From positions 1-64,000 of the forward strand of contig CAJUDZ010000009.1 of assembly GCA_910584965.1 (NCBI GenBank): a stretch of 64,000 nucleotides of DNA. The letters run 5' to 3'. Position 1 is the first letter of the stretch. Each line of letters begins with the position of its first letter. The translations under genes and the position numbers were made by a program. Below are positions 27,073 to 34,719 of this stretch, piece after piece. The notes below the pieces were generated by a model. It ran no database searches, had not been told where the DNA came from, and worked only from the letters and a program-made list of their open reading frames with translations. This DNA comes from an uncultured Lachnospiraceae bacterium (GTDB lineage: Bacteria; Bacillota; Clostridia; Lachnospirales; Lachnospiraceae).

Positions 27073-28755
27073 TTATTCCGCAATATCCCATTCATGTACA
27101 TTGATAAAGAATCCGTACACATTCGCATTCACGCCTGTCAGACGCTTATTGACCGCACCCTGTCCGCTGATAATATAAGCCGAAAACATGGGAACTTCCT
27201 CCTGAACCTTTTTATCTACAACAGAATAATATTGTTTCATTTCTTCAATACTTCCCGATGTCTGCGTCGCCGCAAGCGCCTCATTGATCTCTTCATTGCC
27301 GTAACCGGTCCAGCTTCCTTCGCCGCCAAGCAGCCATGCGATATCCGGGTAAGGGTCTACCGGCGCATAAGTATACTGTACCGCAAAAAGATCATAATCC
27401 GTGGTGCCCGCTATTGTCATTAACGTTGCCAGGTCGACGGTCTGTATTTCCGTTTTGATTCCCACGGCCGTCCACTGTGCCGCCATAGCCTGCGCCGCAT
27501 TGACAAATGTGCCGTCTCCGGAATTAACGTAAAAACGGAGCGTCTGCGAACCGTCCCATCCGGCTTCCGCTAACAGCGCTTTGGCCTTCTCCGGGTCATA
27601 AGCCATCGGTGTAATGCTTTCATCATAAAAAGGGCTGGCGGAAGAAAGAAAACCGTCCACGATCTCTCCGTGTCCTTTCATGAGCTGCTCTAAAATCTGA
27701 TTTCTGTCGATCGCATATACAAGCGCCTGACGTACCCTTTCATCCGGGATATTCGCCGTCTGGATAAAAACAGACTGATTCGTCACCGGAGAACCGTATA
27801 CGACGCTGACATTCTCTAACGCTTCTATATTTTCATAATCTTCCTGTGGAATCGCCGTCATCGTGTGATGTGTTACGTCGATTTCCCCGGACTGGAGCCC
27901 CGCATAAATCTGGCTGGAATCCAAAATGTTAAAATTCAGCTTTTCGATTTTGGGCGCACCCTTCCAGTACTGCTCATTTGCCGTATAAGAAATATAATGA
28001 TCTACATCATAAGCCGTTACCCGATAAGGCCCGCTGACCACATCCGGATGGTTGAACCAGTCCAGCGTAGAAAGCTCCTCCTCACTATACTGTCCAAGTA
28101 TATGCTTCGGCAGCGTATGAAGATAAAAAGCGTAGGTATTTTGAAATGTCGTCAGCGCGATCGGATACTTCGTCGTAAACTGCACCGTCTTTTCATCCAG
28201 AACTTTAACGCCCTCTACACTTTCGGCTCCTTCTTCCACAAAGCCGTCGTCATTTACGCCCTCAAACGCATAAAGCATCAGTGTCGGGTTGGCAATCACA
28301 GGGCTTGCCAGTCTCAGGAATGTAAACTCCACATCCTCCGCCGTAACAGGCGTTCCGTCCGACCACGCTGCATTTTCATCGATATGGACGATGAAATTCC
28401 GGTTGTCTTCCGTCGTTACCGAATCCGCCAGCATCGGCTGAAAGTTCAAATCCTCATCCAGATCCAAAAGCGGAAGAAACTGTAAGCCGATCGCATATTT
28501 ATTGACCCATGTCTGGTCGTTTGTCAGCGGGTTCATGCCTCCCAGAGAATCCGTAATGCCGATATTCACGATTTTTTCTCCTGACGCATTATCCGTGGAT
28601 GCGCCGTCTCCCGCCGCGCTGCTTTCCTGTGTGCCGTCTGCGGACGTTCCCCCGCCTGCCGAACTGCCGCCCGATGCACCACAGCCGGCTGTCATAAATA
28701 CCATCGCCAGTATGAGCGCCAGGCTGGCTGCTTTACAATTGATAAATTTTTTCAT
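27073..28755 (-). CDS. Oligopeptide/dipeptide-binding lipoprotein (SBP family 5)
   Basis: Extracellular solute-binding protein of about 560 residues. Lipoprotein signal MKKFINCKAASLALIL with lipobox TAGC, then a Gly/Ser-rich tether. The body matches family 5 binding proteins: NPLTNDQTWVNKYAIGLQF, AAWSDGTPVTAEDVEFTFLRL and GPYRVTAYD near the middle. AGGAGG is six bases before the second of two adjacent ATGs (28755). It is the first gene of a six-gene operon (binding protein, OppD, OppF, DppB, DppC, M20 hydrolase) under a consensus promoter. Confidence 0.92.
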   Translation of the reverse strand: MKKFINCKAASLALILAMVFMTAGCGASGGSSAGGGTSADGTQESSAAGDGASTDNASGEKIVNIGITDSLGGMNPLTNDQTWVNKYAIGLQFLPLLDLDEDLNFQPMLADSVTTEDNRNFIVHIDENAAWSDGTPVTAEDVEFTFLRLASPVIANPTLMLYAFEGVNDDGFVEEGAESVEGVKVLDEKTVQFTTKYPIALTTFQNTYAFYLHTLPKHILGQYSEEELSTLDWFNHPDVVSGPYRVTAYDVDHYISYTANEQYWKGAPKIEKLNFNILDSSQIYAGLQSGEIDVTHHTMTAIPQEDYENIEALENVSVVYGSPVTNQSVFIQTANIPDERVRQALVYAIDRNQILEQLMKGHGEIVDGFLSSASPFYDESITPMAYDPEKAKALLAEAGWDGSQTLRFYVNSGDGTFVNAAQAMAAQWTAVGIKTEIQTVDLATLMTIAGTTDYDLFAVQYTYAPVDPYPDIAWLLGGEGSWTGYGNEEINEALAATQTSGSIEEMKQYYSVVDKKVQEEVPMFSAYIISGQGAVNKRLTGVNANVYGFFINVHEWDIAE

Positions 28756-28826
28756 CATGCTCCTCCTTCTATCTCCCTCAAACCGTTACCGGTTCACTTC
28801 CTACTATTTAACTAGGAATTTCGTAT

Positions 28827-28855
28827 ATTATATTTCCATATATTAACATTGTCAA
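28827..28855 (-). promoter_or_regulatory. Strong promoter of the peptide transporter operon
   Basis: Minus strand TTGACA (28850-28855), 17-base spacer, TATAAT (28827-28832): a perfect sigma-A promoter about 70 bp upstream of the binding-protein gene. Confidence 0.92.
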
Positions 28856-28983
28856 TCTTTTTTTGCTAAAAAATCTCTAATAAAGCAAACCATGAAAACA
28901 TACTGTCCGGCAGATTTTCCGCTGTTTGTTCCAATGGATTCAAATACCGCTCCATCCAACCGCAAAAATGGCTTCCGGACTTC

Positions 28984-29012
28984 TTGACAACGCCTTATAT
29001 CCGTTGTATATT
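28984..29012 (+). promoter_or_regulatory. Promoter of the C39-like peptidase gene
   Basis: TTGACA (28984-28989), 17-base spacer, TATATT (29007-29012), about 55 bp upstream of the ATG at 29068, divergent from the peptide operon promoter. Confidence 0.88.
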
Positions 29013-29067
29013 ACAATCACTTTCTAAATTACGAAAGAACATAAATTTATGAAAGGTATTCCGAACG

Positions 29068-29679
29068 ATGAAAAATCTTCTTAATTATCAGTCCAGCGAA
29101 TACGACTGCGGTCCGGTATCACTCACCAATGCAGTACGGTACCTTTTTGAGCGGGAAGATATCCATCCCACGATTATCAAATATATTATGCTCTGCTGTA
29201 TGGATTCTTATAACGAAGAAGGCGAAGCCGGAAAGCGCGGCACTTCTTCATCTGCTATGAATTATCTTTCCAGCTGGCTCAATCAGTTCGGAAAAATAAA
29301 AAAATTTCCGATTTCCTGTGAATTTTTATCAGGCCGTGAGGTACATATCGATCAGTCAGGAAAAATCATCTGCGCGCTTCGGCAGGGAGGCGTTGTTGTT
29401 GTGCGCCTCTTTCTGGAAGTATCCCATTATGTGCTGCTGACGGGTATCGAGGGCGACAGCCTGTATATGTTCGATCCTTATTATGAGGAGGAAGATGACC
29501 CGGAACTGAGTGAAGAATACGGGGAACCCGGCATTTCATTTATCAGCGGCCAGCCCAAACGGGCCAACCGCCTCGTTTCCATCGAACGCCTCAACCGCAC
29601 CGGAGAGGGTTTTTATGAAATGGGACCTTATGAGCTCCGCGAAGCCATGATTGTTTTTAATGAACAAACCCGGTCTTAA
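29068..29679 (+). CDS. Stand-alone C39-like cysteine peptidase family protein
   Basis: A 203-residue protein with the papain-like C39 arrangement: Gln in NYQSSEYDCGP (Gln 8, Cys 14), His in EVSHYVLLTG near residue 126, and Asp in MFDPYY near residue 139, so the catalytic set appears complete. C39 domains normally cut double-glycine leaders when fused to ABC exporters; this one has no membrane or ATPase part and no bacteriocin gene is seen nearby. No signal peptide, so it is probably cytoplasmic. A transcription unit of its own is likely (own promoter; convergent spoVT with terminator follows). Its substrate cannot be inferred. Confidence 0.75.
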   Translation: MKNLLNYQSSEYDCGPVSLTNAVRYLFEREDIHPTIIKYIMLCCMDSYNEEGEAGKRGTSSSAMNYLSSWLNQFGKIKKFPISCEFLSGREVHIDQSGKIICALRQGGVVVVRLFLEVSHYVLLTGIEGDSLYMFDPYYEEEDDPELSEEYGEPGISFISGQPKRANRLVSIERLNRTGEGFYEMGPYELREAMIVFNEQTRS

Positions 29680-29718
29680 TCAGGTTTGGGACGGCACCGG
29701 CTATAATCTGAGAACAAA

Positions 29719-29757
29719 AACAGCGAACCGTTTTTCTGCAAAACGTAATTCGCTGTT
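29719..29757 (-). terminator. Terminator, mainly for spoVT
   Basis: Stem AACAGCGAA/TTCGCTGTT with an inner CGTTTT/AAAACG pairing. On the minus strand it is followed by TTTTTG, suiting spoVT; it may also stop the convergent C39-like transcript. Confidence 0.75.
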
Positions 29758-29832
29758 CTACAGACTGCATTTCTGACAGCCTTGTTCATCATATACTATA
29801 TACCGAATAACATTTTCCGGGCAATGGTTTCC

Positions 29833-30378
29833 TTATTGCTCCATCTGTCTTCCCAGGAATCCCGCAGCCGACTGGATCAGTTTCTGTTCCACTTCACCCA
29901 TCTTCGACTTATTGTCCATTTCCAGCAGGATAACCGCTCCGATTACATCTCCTTCACAGATAATCGGGCTGATTGCCTCATGCTGGTATTCATCATCGGA
30001 TTCGTGGCAGACAGGAATAAAATTTCTGTCTCCTTTGGTCGCTACGACGCTCTCTCTGTTATTGATCTTTTCTTCCAAATCCCGGCTGATGGATTTGCCG
30101 AGAACATTTTTCATGCCGCCGGATACGGCGATAAACTGGTCCCTGTCCGCAATCATTGCGATATGCCCGGACACCTGCGCCATGCTTTCCGCATACTGCT
30201 TGGCAAATGTTCCCATCTCCCCGATCGGAGAATATTTTTTTAAAATGATTTCGCCTTCCCGGTCCGTATAAATTTCGAGCGGATCTGCCTCCCTGATCCG
30301 CAATGTCCTGCGGATTTCCTTAGGAATTACGATGCGGCCAAGATCATCTATTCTTCTAACGATTCCTGTTGCTTTCAT
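29833..30378 (-). CDS. spoVT: Stage V sporulation protein T, AbrB-type regulator
   Basis: A 181-residue DNA-binding regulator, matching the length of Bacillus SpoVT (178). The N-terminal SpoVT/AbrB swapped-hairpin domain reads MKATGIVRRIDDLGRIVIPKEIRRTL and is followed by a GAF-like sensor domain from residue 55. SpoVT modulates forespore sigma-G genes and spore germination. GGAGG precedes the ATG. Upstream, an AATACTA element (near 30405) resembles a sigma-G -10 box, but no convincing -35 was found. Its presence indicates a spore-forming organism. Confidence 0.93.
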   Translation of the reverse strand: MKATGIVRRIDDLGRIVIPKEIRRTLRIREADPLEIYTDREGEIILKKYSPIGEMGTFAKQYAESMAQVSGHIAMIADRDQFIAVSGGMKNVLGKSISRDLEEKINNRESVVATKGDRNFIPVCHESDDEYQHEAISPIICEGDVIGAVILLEMDNKSKMGEVEQKLIQSAAGFLGRQMEQ

Positions 30379-30508
30379 ATGATAAAAACCTCCATTTACG
30401 CTAATAGTATTTTAATTAAGTCGTGCTACTAGTATCTGTAAATGGTGGGAGTTTATACCTGATTCCTTTTATTTTTTACGCTTCTGAAAATTTCTCATTG
30501 CCCATTTT

Positions 30509-31699
30509 TCATGAATGAACATTCTTAACGCCCTTAGCCCCCGACAAATTGGCATTCTGTAAAATATTGCTCTGAAAAGAAGTCAAAAATCCGCTTTCTT
30601 CCCGTTCCCGTTTCAGGGCCAGCTTCACCATATCATCGAGGAGCTCCGCATAAGGTTTCCCCATAATTTCCCATAAATAGAAAGAAAGCGAACCGGGAAT
30701 GGAATTAATTTCATTTACATATACCTTTCCGTTATCTTTATCGATCATAAAATCAATTCTGGCCACGCCGTTACAGTCCAGCGCCTGAAAGGTTCTGACT
30801 GCCAGGGAACGTATTTCTTCCCTGAGTTCCGGTGTCAGATTCGCCGGGAGTTCTCTCCTCGCCGTCCGCATTCCTTCGGAACCGCCTTTACCGCCCGCCA
30901 CATATTTATCTTCATAGCTTAAAATTTCATCGCTGGAAATCGGTTCTTCACACTCCGAAGCCTGCGCGCTTTCGTAATCGCCGAGCACCGCGCAGTTGAT
31001 TTCCCGCAGATTCATAATGGCTCTTTCAACCAATACTTTCTGTCCAAATTCATAGGCATAGTCCAGAGCCTCCCGCAGTCCTTCCCTGTCCTTTGCCACT
31101 TTAATGCCGACACTGGAACCAAGATTGACGGGCTTTACAATAACCGGGTATTCTATTTTGCTCTCTACCTTACGGTATGCTTTCTCTTCATCCGCCTGAT
31201 ACTCCCTGACATGCAGCGTCACGCAGTCCAGTATCGGGATATCGTTGTCTTTCAGGATCGCTTTCATAACATATTTATCCATGGAAGCCGCGGCTGCCAT
31301 GACGTCGCATCCAACGAGCGGTATATTATAATGCCGCAGAAATCCCTGCAGAGAACCGTCTTCCACGTTAGCGCCGTGTACGACCGGAAACGCTACGTCT
31401 ATATAATCAACCGCAGAATTTCCGAATTTTTTCTCCGGATACTGAACAAGATTCAGTTTTCCGTTATCACAAATAAAAAAGAAACGTGTGCTCTTTTTCA
31501 ATAAATCAGGAATATTTCTATAATTTTTAATATCTCCAACCGCTTCTCCGGTGTACATCTCATTTTCTTTCGTGATGTAGATCGGAACCGGGTCGTATTT
31601 CTCCCAGTCAAAAGCATTCATGGCCTGAATGCCGGAAATAACGGAAACTTCGTGCTCTACACTCTTTCCTCCAAAAAATACGCCTACTTTGATCTTCAT
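30509..31699 (-). CDS. ddl: D-alanine--D-alanine ligase
   Basis: A 396-residue ATP-grasp ligase that joins two D-alanines for peptidoglycan. Features: VGVFFGGKSVEHEVSVISG at the N-terminus, PVIVKPVNLGSSVGI (ATP binding), the omega-loop segment LSYEDKYVAGGKGG, and VNEINSIPGSLSFYLWE at the active site. It is somewhat longer than many Ddl enzymes and the last motif resembles the clostridial/VanG-like group, so D-Ala-D-Ala specificity is probable but not proven. It lies 107 bp downstream of the murF-like gene, whose product uses its dipeptide. Confidence 0.9.
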   Translation of the reverse strand: MKIKVGVFFGGKSVEHEVSVISGIQAMNAFDWEKYDPVPIYITKENEMYTGEAVGDIKNYRNIPDLLKKSTRFFFICDNGKLNLVQYPEKKFGNSAVDYIDVAFPVVHGANVEDGSLQGFLRHYNIPLVGCDVMAAAASMDKYVMKAILKDNDIPILDCVTLHVREYQADEEKAYRKVESKIEYPVIVKPVNLGSSVGIKVAKDREGLREALDYAYEFGQKVLVERAIMNLREINCAVLGDYESAQASECEEPISSDEILSYEDKYVAGGKGGSEGMRTARRELPANLTPELREEIRSLAVRTFQALDCNGVARIDFMIDKDNGKVYVNEINSIPGSLSFYLWEIMGKPYAELLDDMVKLALKREREESGFLTSFQSNILQNANLSGAKGVKNVHS

Positions 31700-31806
31700 A
31701 ACAGCCCGCTCCTTTTTCTAATTTCCATGAAACCGCGTCGGTCTGAGGCACATTGCCTTCTCTTCGCCGCCGCAAATCATTAGTACGTTGAATAATAATC
31801 GCTGTA

Positions 31807-33402
31807 TTAGTTATAGTTATCCGGCAGATCATTTTCTATCAAAACAACCTTCTGCTTTTCATCCGGTATGGCATTGACCATCTGGAAAGCCTCTTCGATC
31901 GAATCCACAACGATCATTCTCTGTACGGGAAAACCGGATTCCAGCAATCCGTCCTGTATCGGCTTCGTCTGCTCCTTGCCGACCAGAACCGCATAATCAC
32001 ATTTATCATGGGCATATATGCCGATTTCCTTATTTTCCCCGTACTGCTTTTCTCCCAGCTCTACCATGCCGGGCGTTACCAGAATCCGGAGTTCTTCAAA
32101 CATTGCAAGCGTATCCAGCGCTGCCTGAAACCCGCTTTTATTGGAATTGTAGGCATCGTCGAGCACCGTCCGGTCTCCCTGTTTTATAAGCTGCAATCTG
32201 TGTGGAACGCTCTCCAGCTGTTTCACGGGGTAAAGCAGTTTTTCCATCGGAATGCCAAGCGTATTGGCGACTGCAACCGCTCCCGCAATATTCTGCACAT
32301 TATGGTTGCCCACGAGTCTTGTATGGAACTGAAACTCTCTTCCATTTCCGTCTTTCATCTTAAAGGCGGAGCCATCCCTTGACACGGAAATATCATATGC
32401 GGCATAGCAGGCCTCTTCCCGGGTTCCGTAACTGACCACGTTCTTCTCCGTTTTGTGGCCGCGGATATAGTCATTGTCATAATTGAGAAATACTTTTCCG
32501 TCGTCCGGCACCGCATCCGCCAGTTCAAACTTCGTATGAATGATGTTTTCGATGCTGTGAAAACTCTGCAAATGCTGCGGCCCGATCGAAGTGATTATGC
32601 CGTAGCGGGGATGAACGAGATCACAGATTTCCTTAATGTCTCCAACCTCTCTCGCCCCCATCTCACAGATAAAAACTTCATGAAACGATTTCATCTGCTC
32701 CCTGATCGTCCTGACAACGCCAAGCGTGGTATTATAATTACCGGGCGTATGCAGTACGCTGAACTGTGCGGAGAGCAGTCTGCTCAGAAAATATTTCACA
32801 CTGGTCTTTCCGTAGCTTCCGGTCACGCCGATCACCGTCAGATTCGGCATCTCCTTCAAAATCCGCGCGGCATCGTTAATATAATGCCGGTTGATTCCCT
32901 GCTCGATCGGATGATTGATCAGGTTTACCGGAAGAACAACTACGGGAAGCAGCACAAACAGAACCGACAGGACAAATGCGCATGTTTTTCCCATTATATC
33001 CATGGGAAAAGCGGCGGCAGAAATGACATTTGCCGAAACAGCTGAGACAGCTGCGGCAGCCGCAAATAAAATTCCCGTTGTCACAAGCATTCGCTTCACC
33101 CGCGCCGTATAGACAAGCGGTTTTTTTGCATGACGCGGTTTATTTACCAATATCGTCATGATATTCAACAGACAGGCCGCGGTCATACAGCCTCTTCCTC
33201 CCAAAAGCAGAAGCGGCAGAGAAATAAACGCATAAAGAGTCTTCCCAAGAAGTCTTCCGATATTACCCGTTACCTGAAGCCATTCCCAATATTCCTTCGG
33301 CTTATAGGAATTTTGCTGAAACATATGAACAATATAAAGCTCAAACCGGACGGCTCCGAGCAAATAAGTGCCCGCCCAGATAATCCATATCAAAATATCC
33401 AT
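31807..33402 (-). CDS. murF: Membrane-anchored MurF-like UDP-MurNAc-tripeptide--D-Ala-D-Ala ligase
   Basis: The 531-residue protein has an unusual N-terminal region of about 165 residues with four to five hydrophobic segments (for example ILIWIIWAGTYLLGAV, LVTTGILFAAAAAVSAVSA, FVLSVLFVLLPVVVLPV). The Mur-ligase domain follows, with the P-loop GVTGSYGKTSVK near residue 190, the substrate segment HTPGNYNTTLGVVRTI, ICEMGAREVGDI, and VLDDAYNSNKSGF. MurF enzymes are usually about 450 residues and soluble; here the ligase is tethered to the membrane. The ddl gene follows, supplying its D-Ala-D-Ala substrate. Confidence 0.87.
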   Translation of the reverse strand: MDILIWIIWAGTYLLGAVRFELYIVHMFQQNSYKPKEYWEWLQVTGNIGRLLGKTLYAFISLPLLLLGGRGCMTAACLLNIMTILVNKPRHAKKPLVYTARVKRMLVTTGILFAAAAAVSAVSANVISAAAFPMDIMGKTCAFVLSVLFVLLPVVVLPVNLINHPIEQGINRHYINDAARILKEMPNLTVIGVTGSYGKTSVKYFLSRLLSAQFSVLHTPGNYNTTLGVVRTIREQMKSFHEVFICEMGAREVGDIKEICDLVHPRYGIITSIGPQHLQSFHSIENIIHTKFELADAVPDDGKVFLNYDNDYIRGHKTEKNVVSYGTREEACYAAYDISVSRDGSAFKMKDGNGREFQFHTRLVGNHNVQNIAGAVAVANTLGIPMEKLLYPVKQLESVPHRLQLIKQGDRTVLDDAYNSNKSGFQAALDTLAMFEELRILVTPGMVELGEKQYGENKEIGIYAHDKCDYAVLVGKEQTKPIQDGLLESGFPVQRMIVVDSIEEAFQMVNAIPDEKQKVVLIENDLPDNYN

Positions 33403-33437
33403 GAACGAATCCTGTTTCCTTTCCGTTGTTTTCCTTC

Positions 33438-33446
33438 ATTATAACA
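33438..33446 (-). promoter_or_regulatory. Extended -10 promoter of the murF-ddl pair
   Basis: Minus strand TGT-TATAAT is a perfect extended -10 element about 35 bp upstream of the ATG at 33402. The -35 region is not consensus. Confidence 0.6.
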
Positions 33447-33497
33447 GTTCCTGCAGACCTGTTTGATCATACCGGCATGAATCTGATGTATGCTTCC

Positions 33498-34262
33498 TTA
33501 TCCCAGAAAAGCCCGTAACGCGCCATGCACTTTACCCGGCTGTTCCAGAAAAGAATAGTGCCCGGCTCCTTCGCACACGACGAGTCCCGCATCTTTTATC
33601 CACGATTCCATCGCCTTTGCATCCGCAAGCGGCGTGGCCGTATCCTGATCGCCCCAGATCAGAAGCGTGGGACAGCTTAGCTTTCTAATCAGCGCGGACA
33701 AGTCTTCATTGACTACCCTGACAAGCGTCGCCCGCATTGTCGGCGTCGCATTGTTATAGTCTGCGGACCCTCTCTTTTTCCGCATATCCTCTACCGCATC
33801 GGGGTATAAGAAATGCAGTATTTTCGTGCTCATAATCCGGCTTGCCGTCTTATACAGGCGCAGACTCATTTTCTGTTTCCAGGTCTTCTTCGGCATAATG
33901 CCGGCGCTGTCTATCAGAACCGCCTTTTTTATCATATACGGAAGATTTTCCCGCGCATTCAGTTTAAAAAGCACCCGGCCTCCAAACGAATGCACAATCA
34001 CGCTAAATTCCCTGATTTGCAAACGGTCGAGAAATTTTATGATAAAATCAACATAATCATCCACATACCACGGTTCCGGCGGTTCCGCTGTCCTGCCGAA
34101 TCCGGGCATATCGGGCGCAATGACCCGGTGCCTTTCGGAAAGCGTTTCGATTATCCCTTTAAACAGGGTAATATTCGCCCCCCATCCATGCAGTAAAAGA
34201 ATAACATCGCCTTCGCCTTCTTCTATATAATTAACTGCAATCTGATCGATTTTAACAATCAC
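33498..34262 (-). CDS. Alpha/beta hydrolase
   Basis: A 254-residue alpha/beta-hydrolase. Oxyanion-hole segment LLLHGWGANITLF, nucleophile elbow VHSFGGR with Ser near residue 92, acid in LIWGDQDTATPL and His in GAGHYSFLEQP complete a catalytic triad. No signal peptide. Substrate cannot be inferred; the fold covers esterases, lipases and C-C hydrolases. It is transcribed in the same direction as murF-ddl, 95 bp upstream of murF, but murF has its own promoter. Confidence 0.88.
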   Translation of the reverse strand: MIVKIDQIAVNYIEEGEGDVILLLHGWGANITLFKGIIETLSERHRVIAPDMPGFGRTAEPPEPWYVDDYVDFIIKFLDRLQIREFSVIVHSFGGRVLFKLNARENLPYMIKKAVLIDSAGIMPKKTWKQKMSLRLYKTASRIMSTKILHFLYPDAVEDMRKKRGSADYNNATPTMRATLVRVVNEDLSALIRKLSCPTLLIWGDQDTATPLADAKAMESWIKDAGLVVCEGAGHYSFLEQPGKVHGALRAFLG

Positions 34263-34491
34263 CGCAAAACTCCTGTTCCTGAAATATTCTGCTCTTCGCC
34301 TTTTACTCTTCCGGATATGTCAACGCAGTCATCACAAATAATCGTGAGACTCTTTTGATTTATCATATTCTAAAATAGATCATATGACATGAAAAGCATA
34401 TCATGTGCCCGTTACTATGCAATAAATGCTCTTTCAGCACAGGATAACGGATGCCTGACCGCCATGCGGCACAAGTTTTCGCGCTCTGTCT

Positions 34492-34593
34492 CTAAGCTTC
34501 CATATACTCTTCATAATCCATTTCACTCGCAAACAGCATATAATCTCCGTTCACATAACCCATATAACCGCTTTCCACCGTATATCCTTTCAT
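34492..34593 (-). CDS. Very small protein (33 residues), conserved-looking
   Basis: A 33-residue open frame with ATG at 34593 and a textbook AGGAG eight bases upstream (34602-34606). The product starts MKGYTVESGYMGYVNGDYM and ends in an acidic helix (SEMDYEEYMEA). It is rich in Tyr, Met, Gly and Glu with no membrane helix or signal. It resembles short hypothetical proteins I recall from Lachnospiraceae genomes. It lies alone between the alpha/beta hydrolase gene and mfd. Function unknown; the ribosome binding site and amino-acid pattern are the evidence for a real gene. Confidence 0.65.
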   Translation of the reverse strand: MKGYTVESGYMGYVNGDYMLFASEMDYEEYMEA

Positions 34594-34719
34594 ATTATAT
34601 TCTCCTTTCAGAATCTTTTTACTTTCTGAAAACAGAATAACATTTATACAGTCCGATAAAACGGTCTTTGTTGAACATTTGTTCTTTTATTTAAAATTTC
34701 CGGCTTTCGACCCGGTTAT

